Notes: generated by a model not told the origin, from the letters alone. A stretch of 37,780 nt of DNA from Streptococcus constellatus (GCF_902167705.1 NZ_CABHMZ010000024.1:1-37780); one strand, 5' to 3'; positions 1 to 7,967 are shown, counted from the first letter of the stretch. A program made the numbers and translations.

Positions 1-2
1 TA

Positions 3-292
3 TTCTAAAGAGGTAAGAACAAGGAAGGAGAAGGAAATGGAGTTCAAGGAGTTGTATGGGAAGGTAAGGGGGATTGTTATGATAATGCTTTGTGTGAAAA
101 ATTCCTTTCACACTTCAAAAGTGAGTCCTTGTGGTTACATCCACCGTTAGACAGATAGGAACTTCTCACCCAAATCAAAAGTTAGACTGGTATAATAATG
201 ATAGACCATAAGAAAGATTAAAAGGTATGACTCCTAGGGAATATCAGGAATCATACCTTTTAACAGTTACTTTTTTACCTATTCCATTTTAG
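3..292 (+). pseudogene. IS3-family transposase C-terminal remnant
   Basis: This is a decayed tail of an IS3-type OrfB transposase. One frame (from about position 63) reads GKGDCYDNALCEKFLSHFKS, which matches the conserved KGNCYDNA region near the end of the DDE domain. A second frame from position 185 reads DWYNNDRP, a TAA stop, then ERLKGMTPREYQESYLL, which is the usual family C-terminus. The two parts are in different frames, so there is at least one frameshift between about 160 and 185. The TAA at 209-211 most likely arose from a CAA glutamine codon. The upstream part is degraded or outside the window. The remnant cannot encode an active transposase. Inverted repeats could not be assigned. 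Confidence 0.75.
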
Positions 293-343
293 ATGGGGAT
301 TAACACCAAGAGTTTCTTTATCATACAAACTAAATTTATATGT

Positions 344-377
344 AAAAAGAGTCTGAGACACTATTTTTCTCAGACTC
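344..377 (-). terminator. rho-independent terminator downstream of ald
   Basis: Read on the minus strand, GAGTCTGAG and CTCAGACTC form a perfect 9-bp stem around an 11-nt loop, followed by TTTTT. It lies about 100 bases past the ald stop codon and is the first convincing terminator for that transcript. Confidence 0.75.
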
Positions 378-474
378 GAATTGTTCTTATAATAAAAGCA
401 ATGGTAGGCGATTATACAAAGCATTACTTTGAGGTGGTGGGTAGGACTTGGTGAAGCCACCTTTTTTTCAAAAT

Positions 475-1587
475 TTATACTAAATCATTGATATCGGTAT
501 ACTCACGATTAAGTCCTTCTGCAACGGGTTGGCTAGTGAGATAACCTTTATAAGTAGTCACTCCTTGTTGTAGCCCCAAATCATCTGCAATAGCTTGCTC
601 AAAACCTTTGTCAGCCAAAGCTTCAATGTAAGGAAGTGTTACATTTGTCAGGGCAAGAGTTGATGTACGGGCAACAGCACCTGGGATGTTAGCAACGGCA
701 TAATGAAGCACACCATGTTTTTCATAAACAGGTTCATCGTGAGTAGTTACACGATCAGCAGTTTCAACGACCCCACCTTGGTCAACTGCTACGTCAACAA
801 TGACAGAACCTGGACGCATTTGGCTGACCACATCATCCGTAACGAGTTTAGGTGCTTTGGCTCCTGGGATTAGCACGGCCCCAATCACTACATCAGCGTC
901 TTTAACACTTTCGGCAATATTGAAAGAATTAGACATAAGGGTCTGGATTTGGTGGCCAAAAAGGTCTTCGAGTTCGGACAGGCGTTTAGCGCTGATATCA
1001 AGAATAGTGACCTGCGCTCCTAGTCCTAAAGCGATGCGAGCTGCGTGTGTCCCAACAACGCCACCTCCAATGATAGTGACTTTTCCTTTGGGAACACCAG
1101 GAACACCGCCTAATAGCACGCCAGAACCACCTTCTTGTTTGGTTAAAAAGTGAGCCCCGATCTGTACAGCCATTCTCCCTGCGACCTCACTCATAGGAAC
1201 GAGTAGAGGAAGTTTTCCTTCTTGGTCACGAACGGTTTCGTAAGCAATCCCTGTTGTCTTGCCCACAATCATGGCATTGGCTAATTCAGGTGCAGCAGCC
1301 ATGTGCAGATAAGTGAAAAGCAAGAGGTCATCACGTAAGAAGCCGTATTCAGCAGCTAAGGGTTCTTTTACTTTGACAACTAGATTAGCCGCCCAAGCTT
1401 CCGCTGCAGTTGCAACAACTGTCGCTCCCTGTGCTTTGTAGTCGGCGTCTGTAAATCCAGAACCAAGTCCAGCTTTGGTTTCAACTAAAACCTGATGACC
1501 TTTTTGGACGAGACTGTGAACGCCAGCTGGTGTTAAAGCAACGCGATTCTCATTGTTTTTGATTTCTTTTGGAATACCAATTAACAT
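475..1587 (-). CDS. ald: alanine dehydrogenase
   Basis: This is an NAD-dependent L-alanine dehydrogenase (alanine to pyruvate plus ammonia), 370 residues, a normal family length. It opens with [20 protein letters not shown], the typical AlaDH/PNT start. The nucleotide-binding glycine motif GGGVVG lies at residues 174-179, and the lysine and histidine expected in the active site are at K74 (VKVKEP) and H95 (YLHMA). A longer reading frame starts at 1662, but 1587 is chosen because AAGGAG sits 6 to 11 bases upstream and the added N-terminus does not look like this family. The gene has its own promoter with a cre-like site in the spacer, so catabolite control is plausible. It is divergent from the GNAT gene at 1719. 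Confidence 0.95.
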   Translation of the reverse strand: MLIGIPKEIKNNENRVALTPAGVHSLVQKGHQVLVETKAGLGSGFTDADYKAQGATVVATAAEAWAANLVVKVKEPLAAEYGFLRDDLLLFTYLHMAAAPELANAMIVGKTTGIAYETVRDQEGKLPLLVPMSEVAGRMAVQIGAHFLTKQEGGSGVLLGGVPGVPKGKVTIIGGGVVGTHAARIALGLGAQVTILDISAKRLSELEDLFGHQIQTLMSNSFNIAESVKDADVVIGAVLIPGAKAPKLVTDDVVSQMRPGSVIVDVAVDQGGVVETADRVTTHDEPVYEKHGVLHYAVANIPGAVARTSTLALTNVTLPYIEALADKGFEQAIADDLGLQQGVTTYKGYLTSQPVAEGLNREYTDINDLV

Positions 1588-1615
1588 ATATTTACTCCTT
1601 TTTTGAGATGTTTTT

Positions 1616-1644
1616 ATTGTATATGAAAACGTTTCGAAAATCAA
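1616..1644 (-). promoter_or_regulatory. ald promoter
   Basis: On the minus strand, TTGATT (1639-1644) is followed after exactly 17 bases by TACAAT (1616-1621), about 29 bases before the ald start codon. Confidence 0.75.
1624..1637. promoter_or_regulatory. cre-like site in the ald promoter spacer
   Basis: TGAAAACGTTTCGA resembles the CcpA operator consensus TGWAANCGNTNWCA. The left half and the core fit and the right end deviates. It lies almost wholly between the -35 and -10 of the ald promoter, where CcpA binding would block RNA polymerase. Assignment is by motif only. Confidence 0.45.
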
Positions 1645-1661
1645 GACAAAATTAGAAAACA

Positions 1662-1690
1662 TTGATTTCAGTGAGTATTTATGTTATGCT
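1662..1690 (+). promoter_or_regulatory. promoter of the GNAT gene at 1719
   Basis: TTGATT (1662-1667), a 17-base spacer, then TATGCT (1685-1690). The ribosome-binding site AGGAGG follows at 1703-1708. It is back to back with the ald promoter. Confidence 0.65.
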
Positions 1691-1718
1691 ATGAGGCAAC
1701 ATAGGAGGTTCGTGCAAA

Positions 1719-2288
1719 ATGGAAAGTATTTATCTAAAGCTAGCTGAAAATCGAACTTTGGAAACAGAGCGCCTGCTCCTACGACCTGTGACCTTAGATG
1801 ACGCTGAGGATATGTTTGAATATTCTTCTGATGAAGAAAATACTCGCTATACTTTTTTACCTAATAAAGATTTGGAAGAAACTAAAAATATTATTGCTCG
1901 TTTGTTTATGGGTCGGCCGCTTGGAAATTGGGGAATTGAGCTAAAGGAAAGTGGTAAACTGATTGGCAGCATTGGCCTACACAAGCTGGATTCAGTCCTC
2001 AAAAAGGGAGCTATCGGCTATATCGTTCATAAGAATTACTGGAATCAGGGCTTGGCAACGGAAGCATTGAAAGAAATAATTCGACTAGCTTTTGAACGTT
2101 TGGATATGAATATGTTGGTGGCTCTCCATGATGTGGAAAATCCAGCGTCAGGACGAGTTATGGAAAAGGCTGGTATGAACTTTTCTCACATAGATCCGTA
2201 TGCTGCCTTGGATTTACATAAAGAAGGTCGAATTTCTCAGAGAGCTTATTATCGTTTGACAAAGGAAGATTATTTTAAAAAATACTGA
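1719..2288 (+). CDS. GNAT family N-acetyltransferase, RimJ/RimL type
   Basis: A 189-residue GNAT acetyltransferase of the RimJ/RimL subgroup, which transfers acetyl from acetyl-CoA to an amine such as a protein N-terminus. The true substrate is unknown. The opening TERLLLRPVTLDDAEDMFEY is the subgroup signature. The acetyl-CoA binding loop is around residues 107-115 (YWNQGLATEA), and VENPASGRVMEKAGM near residue 145 is the conserved region before the last strand. AGGAGG precedes the ATG. It appears monocistronic, with its own promoter. A distant relative with the same architecture is at 32775, but the two are not close copies. Confidence 0.85.
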   Translation: MESIYLKLAENRTLETERLLLRPVTLDDAEDMFEYSSDEENTRYTFLPNKDLEETKNIIARLFMGRPLGNWGIELKESGKLIGSIGLHKLDSVLKKGAIGYIVHKNYWNQGLATEALKEIIRLAFERLDMNMLVALHDVENPASGRVMEKAGMNFSHIDPYAALDLHKEGRISQRAYYRLTKEDYFKKY

Positions 2289-2392
2289 TATGAATGTGAC
2301 ATTTATAGGAAATTTTAATGATGAATAGGTTCTTTTTGGAACATTCTAGCAAAGAGTTCTTTCTCTTTTGATGAAAACATTTTTCAAATCTA

Positions 2393-2421
2393 TTGACAAG
2401 AATCTATCTGCATGATATAGT
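2393..2421 (+). promoter_or_regulatory. strong promoter of tRNA-Thr
   Basis: A perfect -35 TTGACA (2393-2398), a 17-base spacer and TATAGT (2416-2421) end 11 bases before the tRNA. This is a near-consensus housekeeping promoter, as expected for a stable RNA. Confidence 0.85.
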
Positions 2422-2432
2422 AGATAGGTACT

Positions 2433-2505
2433 GCTGATTTAGCTCAGTTGGCAGAGCGCATCCATGGTAAGGATGAGGTCGCCGGTTCGATCCCGGCAAT
2501 TAGCA
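2433..2505 (+). tRNA. tRNA-Thr (anticodon GGT)
   Basis: A 73-nt cloverleaf. The acceptor stem pairs GCTGATT with AATTAGC, the D arm is GCTC/GAGC, the anticodon stem is CATCC/GGATG with loop ATGGTAA (anticodon GGT at 2466-2468, threonine ACC/ACU), and the T arm is GCCGG/CCGGC with TTCGATC. The discriminator base is A and no CCA is encoded. It is a lone tRNA gene with its own promoter. The structured repeat begins about 18 bases downstream and supplies a terminator. Confidence 0.95.
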
Positions 2506-2522
2506 TGAAGAACAGGAAAAGG

Positions 2523-2706
2523 GAGTGGGATAAAAATCGGTATTTCGTAAGAAATCGATTTTGTCATCCCACCCCCGCAAGGTTGAGTAGGTCTGTAAAA
2601 GCTGAAGTATCAGCGCATTAGAGACCACTCAACTACTGCGTATTGAGTTTTATTCTAGAAAGTTAAATGAGTCTGGAACAAAAATGTTCCAGGCTCGTTT
2701 TTTGCA
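2523..2706 (+). repeat. structured intergenic repeat, copy 1
   Basis: This is a composite non-coding element. Part 1 (2523-2571) is a long hairpin opening with GAGTGGGAT and closing with ATCCCACCCCC. Part 2 (2582-2633) is a nested structure: GTTGAGT/ACTCAAC, GGTCT/AGACC, then CTGTAAAA and the stem-loop GCTGA-agta-TCAGC. Part 3 (2669-2706) is a terminator hairpin with a GGAACA/TGTTCC core. Copy 2 at 25715-25932 shares the order of blocks, with changes that keep the pairing. Similar unnamed GTGGGAC-type repeats are, from memory, common between genes in streptococcal genomes. Its function is unknown. It could act as a 3' processing or termination unit for the tRNA-Thr transcript. Confidence 0.7.
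2669..2706 (+). terminator. terminator after tRNA-Thr and repeat copy 1
   Basis: GAGTCTGGAACA pairs with TGTTCCAGGCTC around an AAAA loop, followed by GTTTTTTGC. It ends transcripts from the tRNA side just before the convergent MFS gene. Confidence 0.85.
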
Positions 2707-2707
2707 T

Positions 2708-3922
2708 TTATCCGAGTTTATTTTTTTGCATTTTACTGTAAACTAAATTAAGGGCAAGGCCTAAAATAGCAAGTGCAATGGCAATATAGAAGGCTTGAGA
2801 GAAGTTGCCTTTATTAGCCGCACCGATTTGTGCCGCTAGGCGGGGAGCAAAGAAAGCAGCGAGCGAATAACCAGTGAAGACAATGCCATAATTCGTTCCT
2901 TGATTGACTGGTCCGTAGTTTTCCATAACCAGCGATGGGAAGACACCCATAACACCTCCAAAACAGATTCCTAGCCCAATAATACCGATTGAAAATCCGA
3001 TTTGTCCCGGAATAGCAGTCAATACAAGTAGTGATAGAGCAACTACTGTAAAGATGATAGAGAGGGTTTTGCTACGTCCGATTTTATCAGAAACAGCTCT
3101 CCAAATGAAGCGTCCGCTAGAATTTGAGAGGGAATAGAGGGATACATACAGGGCAGCGGTGGTGGCGCTAAGCCCAAACATATTTTTCCCAATGCCAGCA
3201 GCTTGTGAAGCAATCATCAGACCAGAGAATGCTCCGACAAAAAACATAAGAGTAATGACATAGAAAATAGGTGTTTTCAGCATATCTATCCAATTTTTAT
3301 TAGCCGTTTTACCAGTAGCAGATTGAGCAGGTGGATTCCATCCCTCAGGTTTATAGCCTGTTGGAGCTTTTCTGATAAAGAGACTAGCAATGCAGACAAT
3401 CACAAGATAGACAAGACCGATTGCTCGAAAAGCGAATTGAGCATCATGGCTTTGAATCAAGCTATTAGCAACTGGGGAAACAAAGACGGCTGCAAGTCCC
3501 ACGCCACCTGTGATAATGCCAGCTGCCAAACCGCGCTTGTCTGGAAAAAGGCGAAGAGTATTGGATAGACAGCCCGAATAAGCAAATCCTTGACCGAGCC
3601 CAGCGAGAAGTCCATAGGAGATGTAAAGCATGAAAGGACTAGTTGCGAAGCCTGTCAGCATGAATCCTAAGGCGAATAAAATGGCTCCTAGCGAAATGGT
3701 CCAGCGGACGTAGCCTTTATCTGTCAGATAGCCTCCTAAGATCATCGGAATCGGACCAATAGCAGAGTTGATAGCAAAGGCCAACATAATATCTGGCATA
3801 GACCAGCCAGTCTGTTGACTAAGTGGATTGGCAAAGACACTAAAAGCATAAACGGCTCCTGTACAGAGTAAGATAGCAGTTGAAGCAGCTAGAACTTGCC
3901 AGCGGTTAAGATTTTCTTTCAT
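2708..3922 (-). CDS. OFA-type MFS transporter
   Basis: A 404-residue major facilitator with about 12 membrane segments, of the oxalate/formate antiporter-like (OFA) subfamily, which moves small carboxylates. It begins MKENLNRWQVLAASTAILLC, followed by the first helix containing GAVYAFSVFANPLS, typical of OFA proteins. The start at 3922 is chosen because AAAGGAGAG lies just upstream. The longer frame from 4000 would add 26 polar residues and runs through the promoter. It is transcribed divergently from the flavin reductase genes at 4117 and 4728, with cre-like sites on both promoters. A role in importing an organic acid for the reductase, or exporting its product, is plausible but unproven. 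Confidence 0.85.
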   Translation of the reverse strand: MKENLNRWQVLAASTAILLCTGAVYAFSVFANPLSQQTGWSMPDIMLAFAINSAIGPIPMILGGYLTDKGYVRWTISLGAILFALGFMLTGFATSPFMLYISYGLLAGLGQGFAYSGCLSNTLRLFPDKRGLAAGIITGGVGLAAVFVSPVANSLIQSHDAQFAFRAIGLVYLVIVCIASLFIRKAPTGYKPEGWNPPAQSATGKTANKNWIDMLKTPIFYVITLMFFVGAFSGLMIASQAAGIGKNMFGLSATTAALYVSLYSLSNSSGRFIWRAVSDKIGRSKTLSIIFTVVALSLLVLTAIPGQIGFSIGIIGLGICFGGVMGVFPSLVMENYGPVNQGTNYGIVFTGYSLAAFFAPRLAAQIGAANKGNFSQAFYIAIALAILGLALNLVYSKMQKNKLG

Positions 3923-3981
3923 AAGCTCTCTCCTTTCATCTACTTTATAAAAGTAGAAATTAACATTGTTATTATTTTCAC

Positions 3982-4010
3982 ATTCTAACAGAATCATCAA
4001 GAAATGTCAA
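3982..4010 (-). promoter_or_regulatory. promoter of the OFA-type MFS gene
   Basis: On the minus strand, consensus TTGACA (4005-4010), a 17-base spacer, then TAGAAT (3982-3987). The -35 lies inside a cre-like site. Confidence 0.8.
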
Positions 4011-4018
4011 CGTTTTCT
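4005..4018. promoter_or_regulatory. cre-like site 1 (MFS side)
   Basis: Read on the minus strand, AGAAAACGTTGACA fits 13 of 14 positions of TGWAANCGNTNWCA. It covers the -35 of the MFS promoter, so CcpA would be expected to repress. Confidence 0.6.
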
Positions 4019-4047
4019 TTGCTGAAATATTATTTTAAAGTAAATCA

Positions 4048-4061
4048 TGTCAACGCTTGCA
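4048..4061. promoter_or_regulatory. cre-like site 2 (reductase side)
   Basis: TGTCAACGCTTGCA fits 12 of 14 positions of the cre consensus and shares TGTCAACG with site 1, 43 bases away. It overlaps the -35 of the promoter for the reductase genes. Confidence 0.5.
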
Positions 4062-4085
4062 ATTTCTAACCTAATCTTGTATAGT
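4057..4085 (+). promoter_or_regulatory. promoter of the flavin reductase operon
   Basis: TTGCAA (4057-4062), a 17-base spacer and TATAGT (4080-4085), about 31 bases before the ATG at 4117. Confidence 0.75.
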
Positions 4086-4116
4086 AAAATTAACTACATT
4101 GAGAAAGGATTCACAA

Positions 4117-4731
4117 ATGAAATTAGTTGCTATCTTAGAAACGAATTCAGATCGTTCGACCAACCGTAAATTATTACAGTTTATGATAAAGCATTTTACC
4201 GACCAAGCGGAGATTGAATTGTTGGAAATCAAGGATCTGCCGGCTTTTAATGAACCAGCAGATAAACAAGCTCCGACCCCTGTTGCTGCTTTTTCTGATA
4301 AGATTATGCAAGCAGATGGAGTGATTATTTCCACACCGGAATACGATCACACTATCCCAGCGCCATTGTCTAGTGCCTTGGAGTGGATAGCTTATACCAG
4401 TCGAGCACTTATCAATAAGCCAACGATGATTGTCGGTGCTTCGTTAGGATCGCTTGGTTCTTCTAGAGCGTAGGCTCATTTGCGGCAAATTTTAAATGCA
4501 CCAGAATTAAAGGCTCGCATCATGCCAGGAATCGAATTTTTGCTCGGTCATTCTGAGCAGGCTTTTGATGCAGAAGGCAATCTAGTTTATGAAGAAAAAG
4601 TAAAAGAATTGGAAGAAAATTTTGCTGAATTTCAGGAATTTGTGACCATTACCAATCAGCTGGTTAGTCAGTCTAATACAGAACGCAAGCGGAATTTTTC
4701 TTGGGAACTTGAGGATAAGGAGGTCAAATGA
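4117..4731 (+). pseudogene. NADPH-dependent FMN reductase family gene (HcrA-like), interrupted by an amber codon
   Basis: A 204-residue frame for a flavodoxin-fold FMN reductase, broken by one in-frame TAG at 4471-4473 (codon 119). The first part has STNRKLLQF and STPEYDHTIPAPLSSALEW, the flavin-binding motifs of the family. After the stop, the frame continues as AHLRQILNAPELKARIMPG. The N-terminal domain of the next gene reads [17 protein letters not shown] at the same place, so the TAG replaces a CAG glutamine codon. No other damage is visible, so the lesion is recent or a sequencing error. The start at 4117 follows AAAGGA, and the frame ends in ATGA overlap with the next gene. By layout it corresponds to HcrA, the small partner of lactobacillar hydroxycinnamate reductase HcrB. 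The truncated product would lose its last 86 residues. Confidence 0.8.
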
Positions 4732-7139
4732 TGAAATTTATTGCGATTGTTGGAACCAATGCCGAAAAGTCTTATAACCGCCAATTATTGCAGTTTATGC
4801 AACAACATTTTGCCAAAAAGGCTGATATTGAAATCATGGAAATCCGAGATGTACCGATGTTTAACGAAACGGATGACCAGACAGATTCACCAGTTATTCA
4901 GGCATTTAATGAAAAAATAACAGCAGCAGACGGTGTCATTATTGCAACACCAGAACATAATCATACGATTCCCTCTTCTCTCAATAGTTTGTTAGAATGG
5001 CTGTCTTTCAATATTCACCCGCTGGATGGCAAACCAGTCATGATTGTGGGAGCTTCTTATGATGTGCAAGGGTCTTCGCGGGCACAGCTGCATTTGCGTC
5101 AGATTTTGGATGCACCAGGTGTCAATGCTACCGTTATGCCAGGAAATGAGTTTTTATTAGGACGAGTTCACCATGCTTTTGACAATGACGGAAATATAAA
5201 AAGCCAAGCAACAGTTGATTTTCTAGAATCTTGTTTCTATCGCTTTGTACGTTTTGCAAACGTAGCCAATCAGCTAAATGAACCAGAAGAAGTGCACTTT
5301 GAACCAGGAACTTACCATGTCGTAACTGAAGGTCATAATGGTAAATTACCTATGGAAGTGACCTTGTCTGAAGAAAAAATTGAGAAAATTGATATTGATT
5401 CATCAAGCGAATCAGCTGGAATTGCGGATGTTGTCTTTACAAGGATTCCAAGTGAAATTATCGAAGGTCAGACCTTGAATGTGGATGCTATTTCTGGAGC
5501 TTCTGTGACTTCAAATGGTGTCTTGGACGGAGTAGCTAGGGCTGTCCGACAAGCTGGTGGCAATCCAGATGTCCTTCGTAAGCGTCCTAAAGCACCGTCT
5601 GCTTTGGATACAGAAGATAAAGAGTACACGACAGATATCGTAGTAGTAGGTGCTGGAGGTGCTGGATTTGCAGCGGCAGCTCGTGCCATTCAAAAAGGTA
5701 AAAAAGTTATCGTAGTAGAAAAATTCCCTGCTGTTGGAGGAAATACAGTTCGTGCTGGTGGTCCGATGAATGCTCCTGACCCAGAATGGCAACATGGATT
5801 TGCAGCTAATCCTGGTGAAGCTCACACCTTGCAGGAACTACATGATTTAGATGAATCAACAATTGACCCAGAATTTTTGGAAGATTTTCGAGCTCTCAAA
5901 CTGGAATTAGAAAATTATCTGAAAGATCCAACTTATCTTTTTGACTCTACTTTGCTGTACCGCCTGCAAACTTATATTGGAGGGAAACGAAAAGACCTGA
6001 AAGGAAATGAAATCCATGGGGATTATGACTTGATTAAGATTCTGACGGAGCGCTCTTTAGAATCTGTTCGTTGGCTGGAAGACATCGGTGTAGAATTTGA
6101 GGACGAAGTGACCATGCCAGTCGGTGCACTGTGGCGGCGCGGTCATAAACCGACAATGCCTTTGGGAATTGCTTTTATCTCTGTTTTGAAAGATTTTGTT
6201 GAGAAAAATGGCGGTCTGATTTTGACAGATACTCCTGTTAAGGAATTGATTATAGAAAATGGAGCTGTCAAAGGTGTTAAAGGAACGGGACGCAATGGCC
6301 AAGCCATTACAGTTCATGCAAGTGCAGTTGTTCTGGCTTCTGGTGGTTTTGGTGCCAACACCAAGATGTTGCAACAATACAACCAATACTGGACGCACAT
6401 TGATGACGATATTAAGACATCCAATTCACCAGCTATTACAGGCGACGGTATTCTACTAGGTCAAAGTGTCGGTGCAGACTTAGTCGGTATGGGCTTCTCT
6501 CAAATGATGCCGGTCTCTGACCCGATTACAGGCGCTTTGTTCTCCGGTTTACAGGTACCTCCAGCTAACTTTATCATGGTCAATACTCAAGGAAAACGTT
6601 TTGTAGATGAGTATGGTAGTCGAGATAAATTGGCTCAAGCAGCGATTGACAATGGTGGTCTTTTCTATCTGATTGCAGATGAAAATATCAAAGAAACAGC
6701 TTATAATACCAGTCAAGAAAAGATTGATGCGCAGGTAGCGAATGGAACACTCTACCGAGCAGATAGTTTAGAAGAATTGGCTCAACAGCTACAAATGGAT
6801 CCACAAGTCTTTGTCAAGACGATCACAGATTATAATGCTTATGTTGATGCGGGCTATGATCCTGAATTTGAAAAGGGAGCTTTTGACCTCAAGGTTGAAA
6901 AGGCACCGTTTTATGCCACTCCTCGAAAACCAGCCGTTCACCACACTATGGGCGGTCTTAAGATTGATACGGAAACGCATGTTATCAATAAACAAGGACA
7001 AGTTATCCAAGGCCTCTATGCAGCTGGAGAAGTAGCTGGCGGACTGCATGCTGGAAACCGTTTAGGTGGCAATTCCCTTACTGATATTTTCGCTTTTGGA
7101 CGTATCGCAGCCGAAACTGCTATTGCAGAGAATTGTTAA
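4728..7139 (+). CDS. multi-domain flavin reductase (HcrB-like; annotated elsewhere as fumarate reductase flavoprotein)
   Basis: A soluble 803-residue flavoprotein with no signal peptide. Residues 1-180 are an NADPH-dependent FMN reductase domain, about 195-280 an FMN_bind domain with DAISGAS (253-259) whose last serine is the likely covalent FMN site, and about 300-800 an FAD_binding_2 domain with GAGGAG at 308-313. Compared from memory with fumarate reductase Fcc3, the proton-donor arginine (R632, GSRDK), the HHTMGG histidine (739) and the GNRLGGN arginine (778) are present. The substrate histidine of QAHP is methionine here (QMMP, M594), and the Glu/Arg proton relay segment is replaced. This suggests an unsaturated acid other than fumarate, such as a cinnamate or acrylate type. 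AAGGAGG precedes two adjacent ATG codons, and either 4728 or 4731 could start. Flavinylation would need an ApbE enzyme, which is not in this window. Confidence 0.85.
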   Translation: MMKFIAIVGTNAEKSYNRQLLQFMQQHFAKKADIEIMEIRDVPMFNETDDQTDSPVIQAFNEKITAADGVIIATPEHNHTIPSSLNSLLEWLSFNIHPLDGKPVMIVGASYDVQGSSRAQLHLRQILDAPGVNATVMPGNEFLLGRVHHAFDNDGNIKSQATVDFLESCFYRFVRFANVANQLNEPEEVHFEPGTYHVVTEGHNGKLPMEVTLSEEKIEKIDIDSSSESAGIADVVFTRIPSEIIEGQTLNVDAISGASVTSNGVLDGVARAVRQAGGNPDVLRKRPKAPSALDTEDKEYTTDIVVVGAGGAGFAAAARAIQKGKKVIVVEKFPAVGGNTVRAGGPMNAPDPEWQHGFAANPGEAHTLQELHDLDESTIDPEFLEDFRALKLELENYLKDPTYLFDSTLLYRLQTYIGGKRKDLKGNEIHGDYDLIKILTERSLESVRWLEDIGVEFEDEVTMPVGALWRRGHKPTMPLGIAFISVLKDFVEKNGGLILTDTPVKELIIENGAVKGVKGTGRNGQAITVHASAVVLASGGFGANTKMLQQYNQYWTHIDDDIKTSNSPAITGDGILLGQSVGADLVGMGFSQMMPVSDPITGALFSGLQVPPANFIMVNTQGKRFVDEYGSRDKLAQAAIDNGGLFYLIADENIKETAYNTSQEKIDAQVANGTLYRADSLEELAQQLQMDPQVFVKTITDYNAYVDAGYDPEFEKGAFDLKVEKAPFYATPRKPAVHHTMGGLKIDTETHVINKQGQVIQGLYAAGEVAGGLHAGNRLGGNSLTDIFAFGRIAAETAIAENC

Positions 7140-7155
7140 TCTTAATTTTAGGCAG

Positions 7156-7184
7156 AAATCCTCTCAGTTTTGGGAGGATTTTTT
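7156..7184 (+). terminator. terminator of the flavin reductase operon
   Basis: AAATCCTC pairs with GAGGATTT across a short loop, followed by a T run. Confidence 0.85.
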
Positions 7185-7194
7185 GTAAATATTC

Positions 7195-7223
7195 TTGAGA
7201 AGCATTTCTTTTAATGTTAAAAT
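7195..7223 (+). promoter_or_regulatory. promoter of the gene at 7300
   Basis: TTGAGA (7195-7200), a 17-base spacer, TAAAAT (7218-7223), directly after the preceding terminator. It leaves an untranslated leader of about 70 bases. Confidence 0.6.
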
Positions 7224-7299
7224 ATCAATTGATTAAAAGTAAATAAGAAGGAATGGAGTCTAGGGGATTTGTTCCAGATTCTATGGTATCAGAATAATA

Positions 7300-7878
7300 A
7301 TGTCAAAAGAAATTTTTAATTCTAAAGAAACTCTTCTAGCTGCGGGATCAATTATTACTGTTTCCGAAAAAATTGCTCAAGGTAAATTGACTAGGATAAC
7401 TGAAATTGAAGATGAAAATATTCGTGAACTCATTAAGAATGGAATTAAATATAGTAAATCGAATGCTGATAAAATTGGTGGTGCTCTAGGTACTACTGCT
7501 GGAGGAAGTTTAGGAGTTTTGAGTGGATTTGGTCTTATTAGTTTGATGGCTGCTGAAGGAACAGCTGGCGCAGCAGTAGTTACTAGTGGATTAGCAAATA
7601 TAGGAGCTGTAGTTGGCGGAGGAATGTTAGCCGGGTTAGGAACGGTATTAGTTATTCCAGCTGCGTTAGCTGCAGTTGGGGGAATAGTTGGTTTGGTACT
7701 TTCTTCTAAAAATAGAGTTAGTAGAAACGAAGTAAAAAAAGAACTTCTTTCTAGAGCAGAAAAGATTTTAGTAGATTTGAAAATAAAAGCTCAAGAAACG
7801 AATAGTGAGTTTGTGATAGGTACTTTATTAACACTCAAAGCATTAATAAATGATTTAAATAGAGATTTACAAAATTAA
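7300..7878 (+). CDS. glycine-rich hydrophobic protein of unknown function
   Basis: A 192-residue protein that I do not recognise. Residues 1-58 are charged. Residues 60-136 are a long Gly/Ala-rich hydrophobic stretch (GGALGTTAGGSLGVLSG, then IGAVVGGGMLAGLGTV) with glycine-zipper spacing, enough for two or three membrane passes. Residues 137-192 are again charged and helical with no cysteines. Such glycine zippers occur in pore-forming or membrane-associated small proteins, including some bacteriocin and phage-related ones, but nothing here proves that. There is no clear Shine-Dalgarno sequence before the ATG. It has its own promoter and precedes the attenuator region of the ABC operon, and it could be cotranscribed with the leader ORF. 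Likely an accessory gene. Confidence 0.65.
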   Translation: MSKEIFNSKETLLAAGSIITVSEKIAQGKLTRITEIEDENIRELIKNGIKYSKSNADKIGGALGTTAGGSLGVLSGFGLISLMAAEGTAGAAVVTSGLANIGAVVGGGMLAGLGTVLVIPAALAAVGGIVGLVLSSKNRVSRNEVKKELLSRAEKILVDLKIKAQETNSEFVIGTLLTLKALINDLNRDLQN

Positions 7879-7892
7879 AAGAAGTAAATAGC

Positions 7893-7911
7893 GACCGTAA
7901 GGTCGCTCATC
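7893..7911. other. perfect hairpin in the gap after the glycine-rich gene
   Basis: AGCGACC-GTAA-GGTCGCT forms a 7-bp stem with a GNRA-type GTAA loop just after the stop at 7878. No T run follows, so it is not a classical terminator. It may protect or separate the upstream mRNA from the leader region. Confidence 0.5.
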
Positions 7912-7967
7912 CCATTCGATATTTCATACTGCTTAAGGGAAATATAAAAAGAAAGGAGAACGGTAAT

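Noticed and set aside
275..460. 61-residue minus-strand reading frame between the IS remnant and ald
   Set aside because: It runs through the ald terminator hairpin, has no ribosome-binding site and no recognisable sequence.
432..467. Plus-strand hairpin AGGTGG...CCACCT followed by a T run near the end of ald
   Set aside because: It could be a plus-strand terminator, but no plus-strand gene or convincing promoter precedes it except the IS remnant, so it was not listed as a feature.
2345..2375. AAAGAG/CTCTTT hairpin as terminator of the GNAT gene at 1719
   Set aside because: The stem is only six A/T-rich pairs with a poor tail, so the support is too weak.
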